This document shows, piece after piece, positions 15,391 through 23,552 of a stretch of DNA of 23,643 nucleotides. The notes below the pieces were generated by a model, which saw nothing but the letters and a program-made list of their open reading frames with translations, was not told the DNA's origin and did no database searches. Source of the DNA: SZUA-426 sp041666155 (GTDB lineage: Bacteria > Spirochaetota > Spirochaetia > Treponematales > Breznakiellaceae); contig JBAYHM010000029.1 of NCBI GenBank assembly GCA_041666155.1, forward strand, positions 1 to 23,643, read 5' to 3'. The translations under genes were made by a program, and so were the position numbers. Position 1 is the stretch's first letter; each line of letters opens with the position of its first letter.

Positions 15391-17502
15391 ATGAACCGAA
15401 AAGCGTTTTTCGCGAGTATACCCTTTGTCGTCATCTATGTTTTGCTGGCTCTGTGTATCGCATCATGCGCGGCGGGGGTTATTCGGGTACAGGGCCGGGC
15501 GGATCTGCGGCTCACGATAGCCGTTCCGCCCGCGGCCGAGGCTACCGCTCTTATTTTGAACGATCCCGGCATATCTCGACTTATAGATCCTTCCTCCGCG
15601 TCCATCGCCGTGACCGTGGAGCGCGGCGGCGTTACGGTAGCGGAGAAGAGCGTAACCCTAAGCGCATACAACGCCACGGTGGAAGTTACCGTCTCCGATA
15701 TTCCGGTGGACGACGCGTCCGCGACGGTGACCGTCTCCTGCCTCAATTCTTCGGGCCTTGCCCTCTGCCGGGGATCGACGGACGTCGATATAAACACGGT
15801 CGGGACCATTTCCGTCTCCCTCATGCTGGTCCCGACCGAGATCGCCGGACAGACGCTGAACATCGGGGCAATCAACTCGTACGGCCAAAACGGGGCTTTG
15901 TCCGCTTCGGCGGGCGGCGCGACGCTCTACCGGATCACCACGACGGATGTCCTCGGAGACTACGCGCTCTCAGCGGGTTTGACCGAAGGGACCGCGACGT
16001 TCTACTCAAGCGACGGAACCGTGACGGCGAAGATCGGGGGAACCCCCGAGCAATGGACCGTCCTATCCTTCGGAGGAACCGTCCCCGCGTTCGTACTGTT
16101 CGCCGCCCCAGCCTCGGGAGCGCCTTCAACGACTCTGGGCGTTGAGCGCGCGGTGTACGTCACGACTACCGGCTCGGGATCGGGCACGAAAGCCGCGCCC
16201 CTTTCGGGAGCCTCCTTTAACACAACCTATGTTACCTACTCAGGCCCGACGCGCTTCCTCCTGGCCGCCGGGGACTACCCGGGGAAATTCGATCTCTTCA
16301 ACGGCGGGAGCATCTACGGCGGCTTCGATTCCACCTTCACAACCCGGGATCTCGGAACCTATACGACAAGGTTCACCGGCACCTTCTCCGGCACCCCGGA
16401 TCAGATACTGCGGGCAAACGCCGTCAACTTCGCGGCCTTGGACGGCCTGACCGTCACGCCGAACAGCACCCTGGAAGGCGGAGTAACGGCGTTGGATCAC
16501 GCCACGATCCGGGTGGTCAATTCCGGTGTGCGCATTTCGGGTTGCACTATCCATACTCCTAGGCAAACACTGGTATTCGGGTTCACGACTGCCGGGAATG
16601 TCATCACCGCGCTCTACATTCAGGGACAGGCGGCGGGGATGCCGATTATCGCCATCTGCAACAGTTTTGTGGGACGTGGCCAAAACTGGGCACTCGATTT
16701 CAACTCGGGCGGCAGCGACGCGGTTGTCGCCCTAATAATGGTCGCCGCCACGACCGCGGACGTCCTCATCGGCGGCAACGTGCTGGACGGTGGATGGGAG
16801 ACCGATACGGGAACCAACAGCGCTGTGGAAACCGCGGGCTGCGTCAACGTCGCGTCGAACGGAAAGCAACCCTGGATCGTGGGGAACACCATCGCCGCGG
16901 CGGGAGGAGCCACGACGCAGGTTACCTTGAACCTCGCCGCCGTGCGGGGTGGATATTCCCTCAATGGGTACCTCGTCAACAACCTCATCTTCGCCCTCAA
17001 GGAATACCAGGCGACAGTCGCTGAAACCAATCTTTTGTATCCCGCGGGCAGCACCAACCAGTTCAACCTGTTGACCTGGAATTATTTGACGACCATGTAT
17101 CAGGGGGCCCGGAACAGCCTCTATTTCAACACGGTGACTCGAGCCCAGACCGTTACCGCGCTGAACTTGGTCTGGACGAACAACAACGCGACGCAGGCTT
17201 CCAACAATTCCGGGAACCCGGTGAACAGCGCCGTTTATACCGACTACAAAGCAACCCTCGATCAACTCTTTGTCGATTTCGACGGGCCGACGGACGATCG
17301 GTCCGTCTACGCGGCCCGGGATTATCGGCTCGCGGCGACGGCTCCCGCGGCGGTTCAGACCGGAGGCTTGGACCTTTCGGTCGCGGGGAACCTGCCGTCG
17401 GGCTTCCCGGCTATCTTCGTACCGTACATCCGGTACGACAGGGAAGGGAAAGCGCGGACTCCGGGAGCCTGGTCCATTGGGGCGGATCAAGCGGGGAACT
17501 AA
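15391..17502 (+). CDS. Large surface lipoprotein, divergent member 3 (beta-helix, choice-of-anchor-like end)
   Basis: A 703-residue predicted lipoprotein. MNRKAFF and a hydrophobic core run to LCIASC (Cys26), a standard lipobox. The mature start follows the general plan of paralogues 1 and 2 (SRLIDPSSASIAVTVERGG, then short beta-domain strands) but with low identity. Residues about 250-330 contain RAVYVTTTGSGSGTKAAPLS and FLLAAGDYPGKFDLFNGGSI, then YGGFDSTFTTRD. This is the pattern of DUF1565/pectate-lyase-like entries into a right-handed beta-helix, which continues with GLTV, VRISGCTIH and NTIAAAGGA turns. The end is YDREGKARTPGAWSIGADQ, a variant of the DxxGxxR...IGA motif. ATG 15391 follows GAGGGGAAAG. 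No enzymatic residues can be assigned. Its stop is only 4 bp from the convergent nifA stop. Confidence 0.82.
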   Translation: MNRKAFFASIPFVVIYVLLALCIASCAAGVIRVQGRADLRLTIAVPPAAEATALILNDPGISRLIDPSSASIAVTVERGGVTVAEKSVTLSAYNATVEVTVSDIPVDDASATVTVSCLNSSGLALCRGSTDVDINTVGTISVSLMLVPTEIAGQTLNIGAINSYGQNGALSASAGGATLYRITTTDVLGDYALSAGLTEGTATFYSSDGTVTAKIGGTPEQWTVLSFGGTVPAFVLFAAPASGAPSTTLGVERAVYVTTTGSGSGTKAAPLSGASFNTTYVTYSGPTRFLLAAGDYPGKFDLFNGGSIYGGFDSTFTTRDLGTYTTRFTGTFSGTPDQILRANAVNFAALDGLTVTPNSTLEGGVTALDHATIRVVNSGVRISGCTIHTPRQTLVFGFTTAGNVITALYIQGQAAGMPIIAICNSFVGRGQNWALDFNSGGSDAVVALIMVAATTADVLIGGNVLDGGWETDTGTNSAVETAGCVNVASNGKQPWIVGNTIAAAGGATTQVTLNLAAVRGGYSLNGYLVNNLIFALKEYQATVAETNLLYPAGSTNQFNLLTWNYLTTMYQGARNSLYFNTVTRAQTVTALNLVWTNNNATQASNNSGNPVNSAVYTDYKATLDQLFVDFDGPTDDRSVYAARDYRLAATAPAAVQTGGLDLSVAGNLPSGFPAIFVPYIRYDREGKARTPGAWSIGADQAGN

Positions 17503-17506
17503 GCGG

Positions 17507-19105
17507 CTAGGAGTTCGTCTTCGGCCTGAACAGCCTGAAATCGATGCCGTGCTTCTGCACGCGCAGGGCCATTACGCGTTCGGAAAGGCCAAGTTCACGG
17601 GCGGCTTGGGCCATGTTGCCGGCGGAGGCTTTGAGGGCGTCCACGATAAGCTCGCGCTCGACGGTGTCCAAGCGTTCGTCCAGTGTACCGCGGTAGCGGG
17701 TACCGGAACTTTCCGCAGTCTGCAGGGTAGGCGGTAAGTGGTAGGTGTGAATGACGCCGTCGTCGGAGAGGATGACGGCTCGCTCGATCACGTTTTCCAA
17801 TTCCCGGACGTTGCCGGGCCAGTGATAGGCCATAAGGGCGTCGATGGCGGGCGTGGAAATGCGGCGAACGGGGGAATCGTGGAGTTTGGCGTACTTTTCC
17901 ACAAAATAGTCGGAGAGAAGCAGAATATCCGAGCCCCGTTCGCGTAAGGGCGGGAGGAGCAGCGGGAAGACGTTCAATCGATAGTAGAGGTCTTCGCGGA
18001 ACTTGCCTTCTTTGACCAGAATTGAAAGGTCGCGGTTGGTCGCGGCGATGAGGCGGATATCGACCGTGAGCGTTTTGTTGCCGCCGACGCGTTCGAACTG
18101 GCGGGCCTGCAGGACGCGGAGGAGTTTCGCCTGGATAGGTAGGCTGAGTTCGCCCACCTCGTCCATGAAGAGCGTGCCGCCGTCGGCTTCCTCAAAGCGG
18201 CCTATACGGAGGTTGAGGGCACCGGTGAAGGCGCCTTTTTCGTGCCCGAACATCTCGCTTTCCGCCAGGTTTTCGGGTATGGCCGCACAGTTGAAACGGA
18301 TGTAGGGCTTGTCCTTGCGCGGACTGCCGTAGTGGAGCGCGGCGGCGACCAGTTCCTTGCCCGTGCCGGATTCGCCGAGGATGAGGACGGGGGTGGTCTT
18401 GTCGTAGACCTTGGCCATGAAACGGTAGAGGGCCTGCATGGGGTGCGAGTTGCCGACGATGTTTTCCGGTCCGCGCTTCTGGGCTAGTTCTTCCAAAAGG
18501 CGACGATTCTCCTCACGCAAGTGAGCGTTCTCTTCTTTTCTGGCAAGATGGAGCTGAACGGCCTGCGCGATCATGGCGGCGACGACGGTGAGCAGCTCGC
18601 GGTCTTCCTCCAGACCCGCCGAAGAGGCGTTGGAGAGGTCCACGCTGAGGGTGCCCATAACTTCCCTGCCGAGCTTGACGGGAACGCAGATGAAGGCGAG
18701 GCGCGAGGTGTCCTGGTCCTTGCGCGCGCCGGTGCGGTCGAGGAAAGCGGGTTCCTCGGCGATGTTGGGGACAACCAGGGAGTCGCCGGTCTGGACGACG
18801 TAGCCGGTGATGCCCTCACCCATGCGGTAGACGCCGCGAGCGCGTTCCTCGTCGGTGAGGCCCCACGCGTTTTCAATAAAAATGGCGCCGGTTTTTCGGT
18901 TGAGGATGGAGAGGACGACGCGCTCGGTGCCCGAAAGGTTGTCCACGATGACTTTGACGGCGGCGTCCATGACACCTTCCAAATCTTTCCCCGCGGAAAT
19001 AGCGCGGGCAAGTTCGTAGAAAAGAGGAAGGACGCAATCGCAGGGTCCCGTCCCGTCGGGACAGCCGCGGGAAGCGGCGCCGAAGCGAGGGGGTTTATTC
19101 GGCAC
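17507..19105 (-). CDS. nifA: NifA-like sigma-54-dependent transcriptional activator
   Basis: A 532-residue activator that would turn on nif promoters with sigma-54. A GAF domain spans about 27-187, followed by a coiled-coil linker (190-212). The AAA+ domain has Walker A GESGTGKE (244-251), GAFTGA for sigma-54 contact (291-296) and Walker B LFMDE (312-316). A C-terminal Fis-type HTH reads NMAQAARELGLSERVMALRV, then QKHGIDFRLFR. The GTG start at 19105 follows GGGAGG at 9 nt and overlaps the end of nifV; the longer frame (to 19324) merely shadows nifV and is rejected. The first 25 residues carry CPDGTGPCDC, three cysteines that could be redox-sensitive; this differs from the inter-domain Cys motif of proteobacterial NifA. 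Being last in the nif operon, it may be autoactivated. VnfA/AnfA-type activators are alternatives. Confidence 0.9.
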   Translation of the reverse strand: MPNKPPRFGAASRGCPDGTGPCDCVLPLFYELARAISAGKDLEGVMDAAVKVIVDNLSGTERVVLSILNRKTGAIFIENAWGLTDEERARGVYRMGEGITGYVVQTGDSLVVPNIAEEPAFLDRTGARKDQDTSRLAFICVPVKLGREVMGTLSVDLSNASSAGLEEDRELLTVVAAMIAQAVQLHLARKEENAHLREENRRLLEELAQKRGPENIVGNSHPMQALYRFMAKVYDKTTPVLILGESGTGKELVAAALHYGSPRKDKPYIRFNCAAIPENLAESEMFGHEKGAFTGALNLRIGRFEEADGGTLFMDEVGELSLPIQAKLLRVLQARQFERVGGNKTLTVDIRLIAATNRDLSILVKEGKFREDLYYRLNVFPLLLPPLRERGSDILLLSDYFVEKYAKLHDSPVRRISTPAIDALMAYHWPGNVRELENVIERAVILSDDGVIHTYHLPPTLQTAESSGTRYRGTLDERLDTVERELIVDALKASAGNMAQAARELGLSERVMALRVQKHGIDFRLFRPKTNS

Positions 19106-20234
19106 GGGTGTAGCCCTCCCGGTCCAGAATGTCGGAGAAGGCGCGCCAGGGATCAGCGGGGGCACCGCGAGACCAGCGTTCACGGACGCGGGAGCGGAGA
19201 TCCGCGAGGCGGTCGGCGGGAACCGAGCGGCCGACCAGCCGGGCGCAGAGGCCGAGGGCGGCGGCGCCGGAGTGGATGCCGGGGACGAAGGAACGCTCGC
19301 GGCCGAAGGCTTCCGGACGCACAAACTCGTAGAGCTCCGGGTCTTTCAGGAGACCGTCCACGTGGATGCCCGACTCGTGGGCGAACGCGGCGGAGCCGAC
19401 CAACGGTCGGTCGGCAGGAATGGGCCGGTTCGAGGCGTCAGCGACAAGGGAGCAGAGGGCGGGAAGCCGAGTCAAGTCAACGCCGGAATCGATGCCGCAA
19501 AAAAGGGGAAGACCGGCGGCGACCTGTTCCAGCGCGGCGTTGCCGGCGCGTTCGCCCAGACCGCCCAGAGTGACGCTGACGGCGCGAGCGCCGCCCCGGA
19601 CCGCGGCCAGGGTGTTGGCGGTCGCAAGGCCGAGGTCGTTGTGGGCGTGGTATTCCACGGGCGCTCCGATGCTAGGCGTCAATGCCGCCATAGCCTGCTC
19701 CGCGGCGAAAGGGTCCTGCCGCCCGACGGTGTCCGCGTAGCGGAGGCGGGTAGCGCCCGACTCTACCGCGACGGAGAAGAGGTCTTCCAGAAAGGGCGTT
19801 TCGGCTCGGGAAGCGTCTTCAGCCCCGAAGATAAGCTCAGCGCCGCGGTCGCGGCAATAGGTCAAAACGTTTTTCGCGGTTTCCAACGCGCGTTTTTTCC
19901 CCCAGCCGAGCTTTTTCTCCAGCATGAGGTCCGAAGCGGGGAGACTCACGTGGATCACGCGTGCGCCCGCGCGGAAGGAGGCTTCCACGTCGGCGCGTTT
20001 CATGCGGTTCCAAGCGATGAGGCGGACCTCGGGAAGTTCGCGGGCCAGGAGGGCGAAGGCGGCCTCGTCCTCAGCTCCCATGGCTGGTATGCCGGCTTCA
20101 AGTTCACGGATACCCGCGGCAACGAGGGCGCGGGCGATTTCCAGACGGCAGTCCGAAGGAAAGGCGACTCCCGCGGCTTGTTCGCCGTCGCGAAGGGTAC
20201 AATCGATGAGGGAAAAGAGGGATGAGTCGGCCAA
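19095..20234 (-). CDS. nifV: Homocitrate synthase NifV
   Basis: A 379-residue cytoplasmic enzyme that condenses acetyl-CoA with 2-oxoglutarate to homocitrate, the organic ligand of FeMo-cofactor. The DRE-TIM metallolyase signature is present: IDCTLRDGEQAAG (residues 10-22) with the catalytic Arg/Asp/Glu, and the metal-binding HAHNDLGLATANT. GLGERAGNA and FAHESGIHVDGLLK complete the homocitrate/isopropylmalate synthase set. The short C-terminus lacks a LeuA-type regulatory domain, as expected for NifV. The TTG start at 20234 is chosen because GGAAGG lies 9 nt upstream and the protein then begins right at the conserved barrel; the frame open to 20540 only shadows the ferredoxin gene. It starts 26 bp after the ferredoxin stop. 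Nif context separates it from lysine-pathway homocitrate synthase. Confidence 0.93.
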   Translation of the reverse strand: MADSSLFSLIDCTLRDGEQAAGVAFPSDCRLEIARALVAAGIRELEAGIPAMGAEDEAAFALLARELPEVRLIAWNRMKRADVEASFRAGARVIHVSLPASDLMLEKKLGWGKKRALETAKNVLTYCRDRGAELIFGAEDASRAETPFLEDLFSVAVESGATRLRYADTVGRQDPFAAEQAMAALTPSIGAPVEYHAHNDLGLATANTLAAVRGGARAVSVTLGGLGERAGNAALEQVAAGLPLFCGIDSGVDLTRLPALCSLVADASNRPIPADRPLVGSAAFAHESGIHVDGLLKDPELYEFVRPEAFGRERSFVPGIHSGAAALGLCARLVGRSVPADRLADLRSRVRERWSRGAPADPWRAFSDILDREGYTRAE

Positions 20235-20260
20235 GGGTGTGCACCTTCCGCGCGCCGCGT

Positions 20261-20569
20261 TTACTTGAGCACGAACTCTTCCGCGACCGAATCGGCTTCC
20301 AGCGCGTCGAGCACCGTATCGATCTGGTCTTCTCCCTCGATCCCGCCGTACCAGGTGTTTTCCGGGTACACAACCATGATGGGGCCTCGGTCGCAGGCTT
20401 TGAGGCAGCCGGTCAAGGTGACCGTCACGTCGCTCATGCCGCGATCGGACAGTTCGGTCTCCAAATAACCGAGCAGGCCGTGCGACCCTTTCTTGTGGCA
20501 AACGCCCTGCGGCGCGCCGGACGCCCGAAAACTTCCGCAAACGAGAATGTGCTTGTTCGGCTTGGTCAT
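20261..20569 (-). CDS. [2Fe-2S] ferredoxin, thioredoxin-like (clostridial/Shethna type)
   Basis: A 102-residue small redox protein. Four cysteines have the spacing of thioredoxin-fold [2Fe-2S] ferredoxins: Cys11 (HILVCGSFRA), Cys24 (GVCHKKG), then Cys55 and Cys59 (GCLKACDRGP). MVVYPENTWYGGI is also characteristic of this family. In other diazotrophs such proteins are encoded in nif clusters and are proposed to feed electrons or protect nitrogenase; here, between nifB and nifV, a role as electron donor in cofactor assembly is reasonable but unproven. AGGAG lies 6 nt before the ATG. The preceding 111-bp gap is the largest inside the cluster. Confidence 0.9.
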   Translation of the reverse strand: MTKPNKHILVCGSFRASGAPQGVCHKKGSHGLLGYLETELSDRGMSDVTVTLTGCLKACDRGPIMVVYPENTWYGGIEGEDQIDTVLDALEADSVAEEFVLK

Positions 20570-20680
20570 ACGTTTCTCCTAAAATAAAAAATGCAAAATA
20601 TGGATGATTCTATATGTGTGCCGTTGCCCACAAATTCGGTCCTACCGACGTAAAAACCGAACGCTCTCTGGTCCTCGATT
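20570..20680 (-). other. nifB-ferredoxin intergenic gap with a small hairpin
   Basis: A 111-bp non-coding gap. It contains TCGGT-AGG-ACCGA (20636-20648 region) as a 5-bp stem, and a wider TTCGGT ... ACCGAA pairing. No T-run follows, so it is not a classical terminator. I see no sigma-54 -24/-12 element. The ferredoxin Shine-Dalgarno lies at its downstream end. It may be an mRNA processing or stability element within the operon. Confidence 0.35.
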
Positions 20681-22120
20681 CTACGCGCAGCCGCAGCCGC
20701 GGGTGGCGCCGCCGGAACAGCCGGAACCGCATCCTGCGCGGCGGCTGAGAAACGACAGATCCTTGCCGGCCGCGATAGCCTCCAAAGCTTCTCCCGCCAG
20801 CCCCTCCAGGATTAGCACCTTCAAGCCGCGGTCCTCCAGGATTCGCCGAGGCGGGGCGCCGATGCCCGAAGTCAAAACCATCTCGCAGTCGGAGATTAGA
20901 TCGGCAAGATCAGTCCAGCGCGCCGGACCGCCGCCTTCTCCGGGAGTCGTACGGATATCGACCGTTTCGTATTCGCCGGATGGTTCGACGCGGAAGATAA
21001 AAAGGCGGTCGGCTTCGCCGAGATGACGGTTCACCAAAAGGCCTTCGCGGCTTGCTACGGCGACCAAGGTAGATTCGCCTTGCGGCGCCGAAGGAAGCGG
21101 CTCACCGTCGGCAAGGGTTACCGATGCCACGCTTGGCGTATCTTTTTTCCGCGAACGGGGAACGACTGGACGGCCGGCGCCGGGGCAAGCTCCCGAAGCA
21201 CAGGGCGATTCGATCGAAGCGGTAACCGGTTTCGCGTCATCGTTCATCGAAATATCCTTTCCTAAAAGACCCGCCGCGTCGGCGCGGCATCGCGCGCAGT
21301 GAGACAATTGCGGTAAGTAGGCGACCGCGGATTTCCGCGCGCCGGAGACCATTTCCTTGGAGGGTTCGCCCGCGTATTCCAGAGGAGTGCCCTTCACCGG
21401 AAGCAGCGGAATCACGTTCATGAACGAGGCACCGCGGGCGGCGGTTTCTCGGGCGATAGCCTCGACCTCTCCCTCGTTCACACCGGGGATGAGAATGGTA
21501 TTGATCTTGATCACGAGCCCGGCAGCCGCCGCTTCTTCCAAGCCGAGCAACTGACGCTCCAAAAGAAGAAAAGCGGCCTCCACGCCGGTACGCGCGCGGC
21601 CGTCAAGCCGGATCCAGGAATAGATCCGCCGACCGACTTCGGGATCAATCGCGTTAACGGTGACGGTGAGATGCGATACGCCAAGGTCGGCAAGTTCAGC
21701 GGCGTGTCCGGGGAGACAGAGTCCATTTGTCGCCAAGCACAGAGCAAGGTCGGAGTGCTTTTCACGCACGAGACGAAAGGTCTCAAATGTTTCCTTGGCG
21801 TTGGCCAGCGGATCTCCGGGTCCGGCGATGCCGACGACTTTCAGGTTCGGCAGGCGTTCGCGGATACGGTCCACCCTCTCCAACGCTTCGTTGGGCGATA
21901 AAAGGGAGGCGGTCACGCCGGGGCGGCTCTCGTTGACGCAATCGAAGCTGCGGTCGCAGAAACGACACTGCACGTTGCAACGCGGCGCGACCGGCAAATG
22001 CAACCGGGAAACCGAGGTCTTGTGCGCGCTGTCGTAACAGGGATGCTCAATCGCGGTAAACTCAGGTTTCGGGCCAACGGGTATCGGGCCGGATCTTTCA
22101 ATAATAGGTGTAACCGACAT
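20681..22120 (-). CDS. nifB: FeMo-cofactor biosynthesis radical SAM protein NifB with NifX-like domain
   Basis: A 479-residue enzyme that fuses two [4Fe-4S] clusters with a SAM-derived carbide to form NifB-co, the FeMo-co core. HPCY (26-29) precedes the radical SAM motif CNVQCRFC (48-55), then FDCVNESRPGV, all diagnostic of NifB. AGPGDPLAN, LATNGLCLPG and HCARCRADAAGLLG at the end of the radical SAM part are also typical. After a low-complexity linker (about 295-345) comes a NifX/NafY-like cofactor-binding domain (STLVAVASREGLLVNRHLGE to about residue 455). The last 20 residues are unusually Cys/Gly-rich (five Cys). ATG 22120 follows AGGAGG at 6 nt and overlaps the end of nifN by 23 bp, indicating translational coupling. 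Confidence 0.96.
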   Translation of the reverse strand: MSVTPIIERSGPIPVGPKPEFTAIEHPCYDSAHKTSVSRLHLPVAPRCNVQCRFCDRSFDCVNESRPGVTASLLSPNEALERVDRIRERLPNLKVVGIAGPGDPLANAKETFETFRLVREKHSDLALCLATNGLCLPGHAAELADLGVSHLTVTVNAIDPEVGRRIYSWIRLDGRARTGVEAAFLLLERQLLGLEEAAAAGLVIKINTILIPGVNEGEVEAIARETAARGASFMNVIPLLPVKGTPLEYAGEPSKEMVSGARKSAVAYLPQLSHCARCRADAAGLLGKDISMNDDAKPVTASIESPCASGACPGAGRPVVPRSRKKDTPSVASVTLADGEPLPSAPQGESTLVAVASREGLLVNRHLGEADRLFIFRVEPSGEYETVDIRTTPGEGGGPARWTDLADLISDCEMVLTSGIGAPPRRILEDRGLKVLILEGLAGEALEAIAAGKDLSFLSRRAGCGSGCSGGATRGCGCA

Positions 22121-23552
22121 AGCTGTCCTCCTGCCTGCGTTCGATAAGAGCGTTCACGATTCGATCGAATAGTTCTTGGGAGCCCCCATAACCGAGGGTC
22201 CGCAATCTCTGGCCGCCGAAGCGGTCGTGCACCGGAAAACCAACGCGCACCAACGGGACGTCCAGTTTCTTCGCCGTCTTATAACCCTTGCTGTTGCCGA
22301 TCACGAGATCGATACTCTCACCATTCGCCGCCGACGCGCGGGCAGCGGCTTCGGCCTGCGCGAAGTCCCGGCCTTCGCCTTCGGGAAAGAGAGGGATCAT
22401 GCCGATCTCCCTAAGGAAAGCCGCCAAGGCTTCCGAAAAATCCGGGTCGCCGTAGAGAAGCGCGCGCTTTCCGAAAACGTATTTATGCCCGTCCACTAAT
22501 GAATCCAGGAGCCGCGCTCGTTCGGCTTCTATCGACCGAGGCATCGGCTTACCGGAAATTTCCGCCAGCGCGTCCATAAAGGCGTCGGTGGCTTGTATCC
22601 CGACCGGTAGGGAAAAAGCGCGGCGCGGAACGCCGTGAGCTTCTTCCAGGTATGCGGCGGCGGAGAGCTCGGGAGACAGAGTCGCGCCGAACTCAAGTGA
22701 AGCGGCGGCGTGCCGCATCAGACGAAGAGAGGCGACCGGCGTACCGCCTTCGGGCAGGAGGCGATGCGCCTTCCAGGGCCCACCATCCAGCGTGTCCGAG
22801 TAGTCGGTGGCGAAAATCGCGTCCAGGTTGAAGGCGGCGATATCCGCCTTGATGCCGCGGATGTCCGTGGGGGAAATCATCGCCGTGAACACGGCGATCG
22901 CCGGCACGGAAAGAAAGGATGCGGAGTCCGGTTCGGCGGAGAAGGAGGAGAAAAGCGCCTTGCCGAACTCCGCACCCGGAGGTGACTTGTTGATGCGCGG
23001 ATTTGTCGCCTCCGCGAGCGCGCGCAGCGCGGCGCGGAAACCTTCGCGGTGGCTGCCGCGGTAACTCGGGGTCGATACCGCGACGATGAGGGGTGCGTCG
23101 GCGCCGTTGCCGACCGCCGCGCCGAATTCCGCGGACTTTCCGTCCACGAGCCCCAGCGCGCGCCGTACCGCGGCGGCATCCTCGCCGATCGTCTCGGCCA
23201 GACAGGTGGTGGCGACGCCGACCAGGGCGGGCTTGTATTCCTTGACTACGTTCGCCAGCGCGATCCGCAGATTGGCGGCGCCGCCGAAGACGGCGCTCTC
23301 TTCGGTAAAACTGGAGCTGGCGACGTCCAGAGGCTCGCGAAAATGGGAGATTGTGTAGCGCCTGATATAGGTGGCGCAGCCCTGCGAACCGTGGAGCAGC
23401 GTCATGCCCCGCTCAATCCCGGCGAACACTATGGTGGCGCCCAGCGGCGAGCAGACGACGCAGGCGTTCCGCGTCACTTCAAACTGTTCGGTCGCGGCGG
23501 CGGGACCGGAAGTCGCGCCGCTCGCTTTCTCCGCATCGATTCGCGCGCTCAT
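22098..23552 (-). CDS. nifN: FeMo-cofactor scaffold subunit NifN
   Basis: A 484-residue subunit that pairs with NifE to form the scaffold on which NifB-co is converted to mature FeMo-co. The N-terminal block has NACVVCSPLG (Cys31, Cys34), LLHGSQGCATYIRRY (Cys59) and SHFREPLDVASSSFTEESA, all hallmark NifN. FGGAANL and later GNSKGYKTAKKLDVPLVRVG also fit the nitrogenase-component fold. ATG 23552 is preferred: AAAGGAGG precedes it at proper spacing, while an in-frame start 14 codons upstream lies inside the nifE end. The stop codon of nifE overlaps this ATG (ATGA), so the two are coupled, as expected for equimolar subunits. The VnfN paralogue is possible in principle, but the neighbours are Nif type. 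Confidence 0.93.
   Translation of the reverse strand: MSARIDAEKASGATSGPAAATEQFEVTRNACVVCSPLGATIVFAGIERGMTLLHGSQGCATYIRRYTISHFREPLDVASSSFTEESAVFGGAANLRIALANVVKEYKPALVGVATTCLAETIGEDAAAVRRALGLVDGKSAEFGAAVGNGADAPLIVAVSTPSYRGSHREGFRAALRALAEATNPRINKSPPGAEFGKALFSSFSAEPDSASFLSVPAIAVFTAMISPTDIRGIKADIAAFNLDAIFATDYSDTLDGGPWKAHRLLPEGGTPVASLRLMRHAAASLEFGATLSPELSAAAYLEEAHGVPRRAFSLPVGIQATDAFMDALAEISGKPMPRSIEAERARLLDSLVDGHKYVFGKRALLYGDPDFSEALAAFLREIGMIPLFPEGEGRDFAQAEAAARASAANGESIDLVIGNSKGYKTAKKLDVPLVRVGFPVHDRFGGQRLRTLGYGGSQELFDRIVNALIERRQEDSYVGYTYY

Noticed and set aside
19106..19324. 73-residue N-terminal extension of NifA
   Set aside because: It overlaps the conserved end of nifV and is Pro/Ala/Ser-rich shadow sequence. 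GTG 19105 has a good Shine-Dalgarno.
18521..20225. Two long plus-strand open frames (350 and 317 codons) opposite nifA and nifV
   Set aside because: Compositionally biased shadows of well-identified nif genes, with no motif support.
20235..20540. 102-residue N-terminal extension of NifV
   Set aside because: Arg-rich shadow of the ferredoxin gene. The TTG at 20234 with GGAAGG gives a standard NifV.
20570..20680. Sigma-54 (-24/-12) promoter before the ferredoxin gene
   Set aside because: GG and GC pairs are present, but none at the required 10-nt separation.
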